Origin: Cymodocea nodosa
Taxonomy: Eukaryota > Streptophyta > Magnoliopsida > Alismatales > Cymodoceaceae
Direction: 5' to 3'
Assembly (NCBI GenBank): GCA_036874045.1
Contig: JAZBRI010000011.1
Coordinates: forward strand, 15,704,001 to 15,768,000
Length of the DNA stretch: 64,000 nucleotides
Part shown: positions 12,901 through 22,924 of the stretch, one piece after another
Numbering within the stretch: position 1 is the first letter of the stretch
Layout of the letters: every line of letters begins with the position of its first letter
Program-made: the position numbers and the translations under genes
Notes under the pieces: model-generated
What the model saw: only the letters and a program-made list of their open reading frames with translations
What the model was told of the DNA's origin: nothing
Database searches by the model: none

Positions 12901-15625
12901 AAGATAAAACCTCAAAGAGAAGTAAAAAAAACCAAGAATGATCAAAGCCCTTCGAGGACTATTAGAGACCCTTGTTTTGGCATTATAGCTCTAATAAAGG
13001 AAAGGGGCACTATGGACACCCAAAAAATAGAGGCAAGGCAAGGGAGAGGAGAGTGCTAGCTCCCCAAATCAAAAAACAGTTGTAAGATGGTAAACAACAT
13101 TAACCGAATTAGCACTAAACAACCAAACATCCACTGTAGAGTTCTAGGCAACTAGTGGGGAATTGTGGTAACACAAAGTAGTGAAATAGAAAACAAGTAA
13201 AAATGTGGAGACCTAGGAGAAGATAAAACTCCAAAGAGAAGTAAAAAACCAAGAAAAATTTAGCCCTGTCAAGGATCATTGGAGACCCTTGTTTCGACAT
13301 TATAGCTTCAGTAGAGGGGGAAAGGGAGAGAAGGAGGGAGGAGTTAGATCATCTCAACTCGAAGGCTACCTAGGGAGACATTATGGTGAGATCAGCATTT
13401 GGTTAGGGTGGAGGTTCCACAGAGAGCTAGTTGAGTTGTTAGCATGAAGGTGAGTTGTAGAGGACCGAAAGAACCATTGAAGGGTTGAGGGGCTCGAGTC
13501 TGGATGGAGGTGGCAGAGAGTGATGGGAGTTTCACAACAGGTGGGGAGCATGGAGGAAGGGGTAGACTAGATGTAGGTAGGAATGTTCTGTATCTCCTGC
13601 TCAAGAAGGAAGGAGGGTTTATAAGGGAGGCAGGATGTGGATGTATGGTATAGACGAGTTGGGTTGTTATGATTCAACAATGGGGGATAGTGAGTTACAG
13701 GAGCTGTTGGATAAGATATCGGATGGATACATAGAGGCCTTAGGTTTGAGGAAATGTGGACTGTTGAATCTGGAATTGATGGCTAGGATATAAGGTGGCA
13801 AATGCAAAGGGGCCTGTGTTTGAAAATTTTTTAAGGGGGTTTTGAATGGGCCTAGACTGGGATTCAAAGTGGGCTTTTGTGTAGGCTTTTTGGTGGGATT
13901 TAAGGGGAATTCTTGGAAGTTATCTTAAATAGAATTTTATGGGTTAGACTAGTAATAACAAGGGAGTTTTAGGGGTTTTTCTCTACTTTTTTCTTCTTTT
14001 TTAGTTGGTTTTTATTTTTATTTTTATCATTATATTTTTTGGGGTGGAAAGATTGGTTAAATAGTTTTTATGGTGATCAGGAAATGAATTGGCTTGGATT
14101 TGGGTGGGAGGGTTTCAGAGGGGCCGAGCACCACTTGATTATTGACTGAGATCAGTTGCGAACCGACCCTTAGCAGTGGGGTGTCTACACTTACGTTCCA
14201 CTAAGTAATGCTTATTTTATTTGTACAAGTTGACTTTATCTACCATCTTTATCTGTGAACTCCGTTACTTTATTTTACTATTTTGTGTTTAAACAGTTTG
14301 CATTTCAATTGTATAAATCATGTTGGGTATCATGTGAACCTCTCATTCTCCCTTAAACAACTAGATATGACATGCACTTTTTAAGTCAAATGCTTGGAAT
14401 TATTTTTCTCTTCTATGGAGTGAAGATGTGTTCTGTTCCAAAAACGGAGTGGACATGCTTGAAATGGTGAATCACTCTTCTTTAAGCTACCCACTAAGTT
14501 CACAGTTCTGTAAACAACTTCCCTAGCAAGTCAATAGAACTGCAGACCTTAGGCAGTAGTTTAAAGGAGCTTGATTTCATCATTTCAACATGTGCGCTCC
14601 TTTTTTTGAATTATTATCCATGGATGAAATGAAAATTCTGATTAACAGGGAATGGCTAACATGAAGATATCATCCATGATACATAGGGAGTTGCGTTTGC
14701 ATTTTAGAGATCACATCTTTAGAAGTTTTCTTAATGTTTTCCTCATATCTGGTGATTTTTAAGCTTAAGCGATTGGTCTTCTTACTCTTGGCTTGATTGT
14801 AAAAGTTATTGTTCTTGATCTCATATTGGTCTTTGCAATTTCAGTTGGATACGACTGTGGAATTCTCTACTACATTGTCATCGTAAGCAATATCAGGCAA
14901 TTGTAGACTGTAAGACTCGTAACGTCATGGCAAAAACTGGGAACCTAAGAAATTCTCTTGCAAAGGCTACGAGAGAATTGGAAATGGAGCTCTCGAATTG
15001 GTCCAACTGTTTCACCGAATGGATTAGTATGCAGAAAACCTATTTGTGGACTCTGAATGAATGGCTCTTTAAGTGGCTTGATGTGAAACCTGAAGTTACA
15101 CTCGATGGTGAGATGCCCTTCTCCCCTGGTAGAGTTGGAGCTCCAGCTGTATTTGTCTTTTGCAATGACTGGTACCAAGCATTAAACGGGATTTCACAAG
15201 ATGAAGTGAAAAGTAGGATCCTTTCTTTTGTTGATAATGTGCACAATTTATGGGAAACTCAACGTGAGGAGTTTCACCAGCGGCTTAAAGCAGAACGCCT
15301 TTCTAGTGATATTGAAAGAAGACTCAACTCTTTGCAAAAGGATGGGACAAATTTGCACGTAGATGCACCTGTGGTCAACTATGATCTCAATGCTGAAAAT
15401 GGGTCTCTTCCTAATGAACAAATATTGGCTTTGGACTCAATGAGGAATAGATTGGTGGGAGAGAAGTCCAAGCATGAGGAGCTTGTTAAACAGGTTCACG
15501 AGGCTGCTTCCAGAAGTTTAAGAGCAGGTTTGGTTCCTATTTTTGAGGCATTAGGCAATTTTACTGCAGACATGCTGAAGGCTTATGAGGAGCTCAGGAT
15601 CCCTAGTGCTGGTGGACATACGTAA
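9926..15625 (+). CDS. DUF630/DUF632 protein (NRG2/REL2-like), complete, 4 exons
   Basis: Exons are 9926-11255, 11733-11944, 12051-12274 and 14845-15625; together they give 848 residues, and all phases agree. The N-terminus MGCGCSKLDESKLVVLCKER is the DUF630 domain, with a Gly2 myristoylation signal and Cys3/Cys5 for palmitoylation, so membrane attachment is likely. An acidic, Ser-rich linker and a Pro run (about residues 240-258) follow. DUF632 covers the second half and includes SSTLEKLYVWENKLYKEVK, KLRDDELQPQLIELIH, LHCHRKQYQAI and MPFSPGRVGAPAVFVFCNDW. Relatives include Arabidopsis NRG2 (nitrate signalling) and rice REL2 (leaf shape); the exact role here is unknown. The exon 3-4 join at AG|T, giving S-WIRLW, was chosen because it restores the conserved IRLW-HCH core. 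Exon 1 is much richer in GC than exons 2-4. Confidence 0.9.
12460..14189 (-). mobile_element. LTR-type insertion inside intron 3 of the DUF630/632 gene
   Basis: Intron 3 is 2,570 bp, against 106 bp for intron 2, and most of the excess is foreign-looking. Read on the minus strand it starts TGTAGACACCCC at 14189, a common start of plant Ty3/gypsy LTRs. Near 12640 it contains ATGTCTAACACCTTCC-like sequence typical of the inner part of such LTRs. No pol frame is present, so this is a solo LTR or a non-autonomous element. The left edge near 12460 is a guess, and I found no target-site duplication. Confidence 0.5.
12902..13320. repeat. Two dispersed copies of a 110-bp segment within the insertion
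   Basis: Sequence beginning GAAGATAAAACCTCAAAGAG at 12902 recurs, diverged, as GAAGATAAAACTCCAAAGAG at 13219. Both continue through a shared GGAGACCCTTGTTT-like stretch and a CATTATAGCT-like end. Such internal duplication is usual inside LTRs. Confidence 0.7.
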
Positions 15626-17341
15626 ACAATTTGATCAATAGTTTTGGTTTCAGTACTTTCTCAAATTTTGAAAAATTTTCCAGGTTTGGGGACAAGAGGT
15701 GGTTCTTCACATTTCATTACCATGGCTCCATGAGATTATCCCCACCTGTGATCTGACTCATTCCGAAGTATCAAAATCTGTACAGGATTCATTAATTGGT
15801 TTATTGGTTTTCATGGTGGCATTTTTCATCATGATGATTATTTCCTTATTTTTTACCGGAATCTAGTGACTGAATTTTCTTATGGATCGAAAAATTTTCC
15901 AGCACGTGGTTTGGTAAGGAAGACAAACACATGCTATCATGACAACTGATTTGTCTGTTTTTAGAATCATACTGTGTGTTTCGGCACATTATCAAAAATG
16001 CTGTTCATTTGGCACATGTTTCTTTACAGGGTACCATTTCTGAGTCGGTAACATTTGCTTTTGTCTTTTGATGCATGTGCAGGACTCACCATTTTTGAAA
16101 ATGAAGACTTCTCAGAGGAGCACTCGATTGGCCCTCACTCCAGTAGAGCACAGACCTTCGGCTGGCTTAATGGTTTTCCTTTTAAAAGGATAAACGAAAG
16201 CAAGAAGCTGGCAGACTAGCCCTTGCAGCTTACACAGCTGGCAACCCAAATGCAGGGAAGCATGCATTTAAACCTTATGATTTCCATGACCAACTTTTTG
16301 ACACGACCCGCTCAATTGCAGACTTCTTTCGGCCTGATTTACTCGGCAATGGAAGGAACAGCAGGACTGGTCAGTTTTAAAGATGATGAAATGAACCGTA
16401 ACATTTACCTGAGGTCAGGTCGTCCGTCAGTAACAAAAACATACCCCTGTACATTGTTCATTTTCGTAGCTTCTGATATAGGAAACTAGTGTTTTGTGGA
16501 CCACGGTGCTTCGCATGGACGTGAACGTATGAATCCGGAATCAAAAAGCCCGTTGCGTCTTTAAACTAATTGTGTTATCATTGATAATGAGATTGAGTTG
16601 TCGATGAGCTTATATTACTTGATTACACGTCCGGAAGTTGGAAAACCGGGGCCTTCTTGTTGCAAGCATTGCCGCAGTCGGTACGATTTCGATGAAAATC
16701 GGTAAATGGACTCCAACCGTACGTATTTGGTTTTGAAAACGCCCGAACCAATTGATCGTTCCAATGATTCTAAAAAAGTTGGTGCCTTACACGCTAAAAA
16801 AATCTTGTATATGGATACCATAATATGTGGTACATATTTCATAATTGCATGTCCATGTTACTTGAACGAATATTTTGTCGAACCTGTATAATTTATTACC
16901 TAGCCATAACAATTAGTAAGTGCTCAGAAATCTAACTAACTGTAACTTTAAAATAAAAACTCAAATTCTCACCACTCCAAGGTTCGATTCTTAATAAAAC
17001 ACATATCTGAAATCCATAATAGCTTAAATATTTGTCACGCGACCATGTAAGTGGTTTACATTTTGTGCTGTGTTGGTTGAGTCCAGGCGGAGGCTGTTAT
17101 CACATTCTTGTTTATCATATCACCCCCATTCTGCCCGTAGTCTATGCTGCATTTTGAAATCGAGAGAGGTATAATTCAATCATTTTTAATTTCAAACTGT
17201 TAAGTGGGAGATTGATTCCATGAACCCATGTCTAAATTATTAAGGTATGAAATTCTCAAGTAGTCACAGCATATGCTTGTTTGCTTCCAGTACAAATATG
17301 ACTACTGCTCTGCTCTGTTGCAAATAGATAAATAATAAATA
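15626..17341. other. 3' flank of the DUF630/632 gene with a decayed coding fragment
   Basis: Apart from the fragment at 16083-16380, this is non-coding to my reading. The first few hundred bases are probably the 3' untranslated region. A stop-free stretch of about 60 codons after 15684 ends in a hydrophobic run, but T-rich sequence produces these by chance. Confidence 0.45.
16083..16380 (+). pseudogene. Decayed coding fragment read in two frames, family unknown
   Basis: After a good acceptor (GTGCAG at 16077-16082) the frame starting GA|CTC reads LTIFENEDFSEEHSIGPHSS and then RAQTFGWLNGFPFKR before a stop at 16217-16219. A second frame, starting near 16186, reads KDKRKQEAGRLALAAYTAGN and later FKPYDFHDQLFDTTRSIADF before a TAA at 16378-16380. 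Both have balanced, protein-like composition, unlike nearby chance frames, and they abut at an A-rich spot (16183-16192). The simplest reading is a single C-terminal exon broken by a small indel. I do not recognise the family, and no upstream exon is convincing. It is not part of the DUF632 protein. Confidence 0.4.
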
Positions 17342-17803
17342 TCAAAGCTCCAACCTTTCACCATATTCCTTTTCAGCAGATTGATGCTTTCGGCTGGACA
17401 GCAACTTCTTCAGCAAGTTTTGCCCCCTGCGACGAATCATCATGCTTCTTGTTCGGCGAATTTTTGTTTTCCGAAGACTGCAGGCTTCTGCCGCGACATC
17501 ATCGGTCCGAACGTCGGATTCCAAGTCATCGACAAAAAGCTTTGCAGACGAAACCGGAATTTCTTCCTCGTTCAGCTTCTCCACAGCCATCTTGATCTTG
17601 TCGTAAGAAATCCAGACCAGCTCTTCGTTGAAGATCTCCCAGAGCATATCCATCCCCTCCTCGCGGCCGGCATCTTCCAGAGTTCGAACATTCCCATCTA
17701 GGGCTTTTTTGGAAGAGCGAGAAGAGATGAAATGGGGGGACAATGGTAGCTGAAAAAGGGAGTCTTCCACCGTGGTAGTGAAGGTCAAGCTGAATTCATC
17801 CAT
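17342..17803 (-). CDS. Intronless plant protein of unknown function, 153 aa
   Basis: A single open frame runs from ATG at 17803 to the stop ending at 17342. The middle holds MDMLWEIFNEELVWIS, an LWE-FNEEL-type motif that I associate with short uncharacterised plant proteins. The second half is acidic and then strongly basic, with RRTRSMMIRRRGQNLLKKLL near the C-terminus, which could be a nuclear or membrane-binding patch. No signal peptide or membrane segment is evident. Support for a real gene comes from clean coding composition, the motif, and a TATATAAGG box on the minus strand about 35 bases before the ATG. That spacing would give a very short leader, so the true start of transcription may lie elsewhere. 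I do not assign a function. Confidence 0.68.
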   Translation of the reverse strand: MDEFSLTFTTTVEDSLFQLPLSPHFISSRSSKKALDGNVRTLEDAGREEGMDMLWEIFNEELVWISYDKIKMAVEKLNEEEIPVSSAKLFVDDLESDVRTDDVAAEACSLRKTKIRRTRSMMIRRRGQNLLKKLLSSRKHQSAEKEYGERLEL

Positions 17804-17838
17804 GGCACGTATCCATCTCTCTCTCGCTCATTCCCAAC

Positions 17839-17847
17839 CTTATATAA
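17839..17847 (-). promoter_or_regulatory. TATA-like box upstream of the 153-aa gene
   Basis: On the minus strand the sequence reads TATATAAGG, about 35 bases before the ATG at 17803. It is the right element on the right side, but the distance leaves a leader of only a few bases. Confidence 0.35.
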
Positions 17848-19574
17848 TTATCGTGCACAGAACGGGGAAAGATTGCACTAAGATTTTTCTCCCATCCATG
17901 CAAGTTGGTGCATCTAATCCTCTGCCGAGGAGTTTGGAATGGGTAGAAAAAAACCTCTCCCTTTTTTTCCTTTTCACAGAGCAAACAGCAGAAATCGTCT
18001 CGTAATTTCATTTCAATGCAGGCTAGTTGACTCTGTTGTGGTTGAATAAGTAACAAGAACAGGTCAGTGATCTTTTCGTAATTCAACATTCCACAAAGGG
18101 AACAGAACCCTTGTTTGGGCTTCTGTGCTTTTATCGTCTACTAGAATGAATAAACTCCAGCACTGTAGGAGAATACAATGAAGGGTTTAAACATTTTACC
18201 AGACTATAGATCATATGGAAGGTCAATAATTTCACATCAAGTAAAATAACACTTACTGTGAATTGATATAAACCTGAACTCTCTTCTCTAATTGAGGTAG
18301 GTTCTTCTAAACTATATCAAAACATGTTTATAAAGCATGTTAAATCTGTGAAGCAATATTTGAATAGCTATCATCATATGATTACAGGAAAAACAGTAGG
18401 CCGAGAAAGAAATTAACATAAGCAAAAATATAAAGAAAATATTACTCTTTTGTTTGAACAGTGTTGTTTGTTTCATGGAAATATATTTTCTAGAAATCAA
18501 TACCTTATGGAAATATACTTATGTCTTTTTCTTAAAATACAAATAATCAACTGTAATAATTTGATTGATTAATCTGTTCTAACTTGTATATTACCCTTAT
18601 AAATGATTGGATCTGATCAGGAGGAGAGTAAGGAAATGAAATGATCATATATTCTTTTGAATAATTGAAATTAAATTGATTAATCAAACTTCATTAAGTA
18701 TCATTAACCAATATTTTATAATGGAAGATTGGTGAGTTAGAGATGGTGGTTGTGTTGAACCTAATCTGTGTTACTAAAATTTAAAATTAAACATGTTTCA
18801 GTTGGGCAATTGCACTAGGCTGGGTATCAACATTAGATGTTAGTGGAATTGGATCCAACGTTTCTTTGCCAAAATAAAATGTAGAAGTGAGTCTTATATA
18901 TTAAACCCAATAGCTTACGTACATAGTCCCCCAATTTTTTTTTCCCAACCTAATGTTTAATCCAATAAAATACGAGACCATGTACTAAAATTGTCAGAAA
19001 GTCTTTCATCATTCTTTTGATCACGAATTCAAACCTTTTGAAAATTAAGGAGTTGTTTGTATACCAGAAATGATGATAAAGGAAATGATGGGTAAGTTTA
19101 GAGATTATGGAAAATAGAAATGATAGAAAATTTCATTTTTGCAATGGTATTTGTATACTTATTGAAAATGGACTAAAGTTAAAATTTAGGTATTTGTGCA
19201 GTTATTGGAATTGATAGGAAATGAAAATGTAAAACTTTAATCTACAATTTTATTAATGTAATTAATATCAAATTTCATGTACAAATATTAAAATAATAAT
19301 GATATATTGTTCGTAGATTATTTTAAAAATATTATTTTTATATTTGGAAAAATTGAAATTTGCGTGTTATAAAAAGATTTAGAAAAGGTAAATGTAGATT
19401 GCTCATAAATAGTACAAAATCTTTGGAACATTGCTAATTGCAATGGATCATCTAATTCTTTTTACAAAACCTAGATTACAAATTATATTCATACTACATA
19501 AATAACACAATTTGTTTATGCATTTTATTGGCTATTTTTTATTCTACATTTACTCTACTATTATTGCATATTTC

Positions 19575-19757
19575 TTATTTTCTTTCAATAATTGTAAGAA
19601 CTTTAAGAGCTTCAACATCATCAAATTTAGTTAATTCGTTATGAAGATTTTCAAGGAAATTTGCTCTATGTACTTTATGAATGAAATTATAAAGTAAAAA
19701 ACATACTAAAATAATTTTAACTTGTATTTCAAATGAGAATGATATGCAGCATTGCAA
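19575..19757 (-). pseudogene. Harbinger transposase C-terminal remnant
   Basis: About 60 codons resemble the conserved end of PIF/Harbinger transposases, where a (T/V)Q-KIVLAC-LHNFIR block follows the last catalytic residue. Here it reads IQVKIILVCFLLYNFIHK. Upstream catalytic segments are not legible. Confidence 0.5.
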
Positions 19758-21406
19758 TATTACAAAACGATACTTTATTACTTCAAATGTGTGCTTAATA
19801 AATATCTTTAGCTATGAATATTTGTAATTGAAGTTTTCTATTATATTTGTAGAAAATTGGTTATCATTATACTATAACAAATGATATCAAATATTTTGAA
19901 AGAGAAATAAATTCTTGTTGATTTGAAAAACCTATGTCTATTAGATAAAATTTACTTACACAAAAATAATGATGATTAAAATTGAATACAACTTAATTTA
20001 AATTAGGCAACATTAATATCATTTGTAACATACTTGGTAAGACTTGAAGATCATTATGTTGAGTTGTTACATTTTGAAGAAGTCGAACATTTGCAATTGA
20101 TTTTTTTCATTTGCTAAGTATATAAATTATTTTTATATTAAAATTACAAGTAGCTAATGTATTTTGTGTCAATTCACTTTTCCTATTTTTGAATCTTACA
20201 TTTTTTGCTTTATATTATTGTTACTTTAATGTGTACCATCCATAACATTAATATAATCTTAATAAGTCATGTAAAGTAAATGACAATTTCATTATAATGA
20301 ACTATCAAAGCTCATAAGAAAATGTAATATAAGAAAGATTTTACCTTAAAGTATGAAAAAACATTAAGATCATTTCAAATTCTACTAGGACTTGATGATG
20401 AAAGTTTAATAAAAAGTATATGATGTGTTTGAATTATATCATTTAATATTTCATTGAAATAAATGCTAATAGTCCAAACAAATTAATGAAAACACTTTAT
20501 TATTATGTCATATCATTAATTTTGATCAATTGTAATAGAAAAAATTGTAAGTTTTTCTTTGATATCTATATTTTTACCATTTGTACTAATATTTCATCTC
20601 TCAAAAACCTACAAAATTATAGGAAAACATGTTGACTTCTGTAATATATTTTTCTATAATTGTATAATTGGTTTGGTAAAAAAGAATTTAATAATCTTTT
20701 TATATAATCTTATCCTTTTCTACTATATATCCAAGTAGTAGCTTGTGAAATATTATCAATTGAACATGTTACCATGTTCAACATTTGACATACTAAGATA
20801 AGCACTTTTTGTATTTTTCACCTTTGTTCTTTTTGCATTTGCCTTTGCACATTGAAATGATGTCTATGTTTATATTGAATAAATTTACCTATCACCACAA
20901 ACTTCTAATAGATGACAAACTAACATGTTGATAAACATAGAATAACAAAATAAACACAAAACTTGATATATTGATCACAAAGTAACATAGAATATATCAT
21001 ATTCAAACTAATAACATAACATTGACGACAACCTAACATGTTCATAACACATCACAGGTGAGAAAGTACTAACATATCATTGTATGTTACAATGTCTTTT
21101 AATGAAGTAGGCAATATTCACCATAGTAAAATGTATATTTCAGTTCTTTAAATTAAACTTTAACCAATCCACTTGTAGGTCATGAGGACAATCTAGAAAA
21201 TGACATCTCTTGTCTTTATTTACTACTAAGAGTTGCATTGCCATAAACATCTCCTACTGACTAAAAGTTGAAGTTGAAGTTGAAGTAGTATGTTAACCAA
21301 TTGTTTAGCTTTGTCTTTCATGATTCAAGCTTGAAGAAATTTGCTTGTCTTTTTCAAAAAACTTAGAAAAATTCAAATTGATTTCTTCCATTGACTTTGA
21401 CATGAG

Positions 21407-21685
21407 TTAGGAAGATTTTGGGTGTGGTTGAGGTCTCTTTCTATTCTTACAAACTTCAATACGTGCAAGGCTAGGGGAACTTTCATTCCACTCATAATTG
21501 AGCATTAAATGAACCTCAGAAGCCAAACCATGTAAGATCTCTATGAATTCATTATTTAGATCCTGAGTAACTTGTATATCCAGAGGTTGTATGATTTTGC
21601 CTTTAGTTGCAATATTGCTTTCAAATAGAGTCATCAGTTGTTTGTTAATTGTATGTCTTCTGCTTGTATGATGCACATTCTTCAT
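21407..21685 (-). pseudogene. Remnant of a transposon-associated open frame
   Basis: A 92-codon minus-strand frame ends in CKNRKRPQPHPKSS. It lies upstream of the transposase remnant within the same element and strand, where Harbinger elements carry their MYB/trihelix-like partner gene. The DNA-binding part is not preserved, so this call depends mostly on position. Confidence 0.35.
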
Positions 21686-22319
21686 ATTTTTATAACAAAT
21701 ATTTAAAAAAATGTATGTTATATGTTGAATATATTAGGTATCTATATCAATAAATATATAAAATCTAACCTTCATAAATTTGTTCCATATTTCATTAAGA
21801 ATGTCAGTATAACCAAGTATATAATATCATTTCCATCCACTTTGATTTATAATTTTTGTATAGTTTTTATACATTATTTGTCATGTTTTTGTGTAACTTT
21901 TAATATTTTTCTTCTCTGTGTTTGCTTTAGCTTTCTCATTGTAATCCCTTATTACTTGTGCTTATGTTTTAGATCTTATCTTGTCATTATAGGTTTTTGC
22001 ATTCCCTTCTTTAATTGCTTGATATAGAATATCCAATATAGTTTTATCTGCCTTTGTACTTCAATTAATGTACTTCTTTTCAGAAGTTATATTCTTATAT
22101 TACAACTTGGAGAAGGGTTTACAAAAAAATCTATGTGATTTTCGCATGACATTACAAGTTGGAGATTTTCTACTTTAATGTGTGGATATGTGTATATGTT
22201 TCTATTTATATGCATCTTCTATGTACAATGAAATTGTTAATGTCAATTAAATCAACTAATTTGTTTGTTAGATATATAACAATCTCTTAAGAATACATGA
22301 TAATCACTTAGTATATTTA

Positions 22320-22924
22320 GGTGGTGTTTTTGCATTGGAAAATGGTGGAAAGAAAATGACATAATATTATAGAAAATGATGGAAAGGAAAATAATAGAAA
22401 TTAATGGGAAATCAATAAAAAATCAAGGTGTTTGTGTATAGAATAGAAAATAATAGAATTTGAAATACGTGTGTTTGTACACAGAATAGAAAACGACAAA
22501 AAATTATAGAATATAAAATATATATGTTTATTCATAAAATAAAAATGTTAAAATTAATAAACTAAATATTTTTGTATTTATCTACAAGATAGAGAATAAC
22601 AAAATTTATTATAGATAATATAAAATAGAGTCATTTGTGATAATTGTTATATCATAAAATACATTTCACATATCTCTTGTAATATCAATTATCATCTATT
22701 AAAAATATAAATAATTTCTATATCAAAATTACATGTTGTTAATATATTTTATGATAATTCATATTTTATTTTTCTTCATTTTTCATCAATTTCGAAGATC
22801 AAAAGTTTGGAAAATGAAAAAAAAAAAAAAAATTCTTATATATCAAGGGAAAATGGTGGAAAATCATTTAGTGTACATTTAATACCCGGAAAATGATGAA
22901 AATTTTTTCACCACAAACATCTCC
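22320..22924. mobile_element. Tourist-like MITE with TTA target-site duplication
   Basis: A 605-bp segment starts GGTGGTGTTTTTGC and ends as the inverted, slightly diverged GGAGATGTTTGTGG. It is flanked on both sides by TTA (22317-22319 and 22925-22927), the usual Tourist/Harbinger target duplication. The inside is rich in GAAAATGG-type motifs and has no coding frame. It may be a separate insertion or a recombinant end of the larger Harbinger element. Confidence 0.6.

Larger units (their letters stand above)
19049..22924 (-). mobile_element. Degenerate PIF/Harbinger DNA transposon
   Basis: The left end GGAGTTGTTTGT (19049) matches the inverted right end ACAAACATCTCC (22913-22924) at 11 of 12 positions, and a TWA-type trinucleotide flanks each side. 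On the minus strand, 19575-19757 encodes IQVKIILVCFLLYNFIHK, which resembles the end of a Harbinger DDE transposase. Positions 21407-21685 encode a short Lys/Arg-rich frame, the likely remnant of the element's companion MYB-like protein. Both frames are truncated. The flanking trinucleotides (TAA or TTA on the left, TTA on the right) do not match cleanly, so the right end may belong only to the nested MITE, and the true right end of the large element may be lost. Confidence 0.6.

Noticed and set aside
14640..14700. Acceptor-like site AACAG|GGAATGG in DUF630/632 intron 3
   Set aside because: All frames stop within a few codons or do not fit DUF632.
15684..15867. 60-codon stop-free stretch with a hydrophobic tail after the DUF630/632 stop
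   Set aside because: T-rich DNA gives hydrophobic frames by chance; no upstream exon or homologue is apparent.
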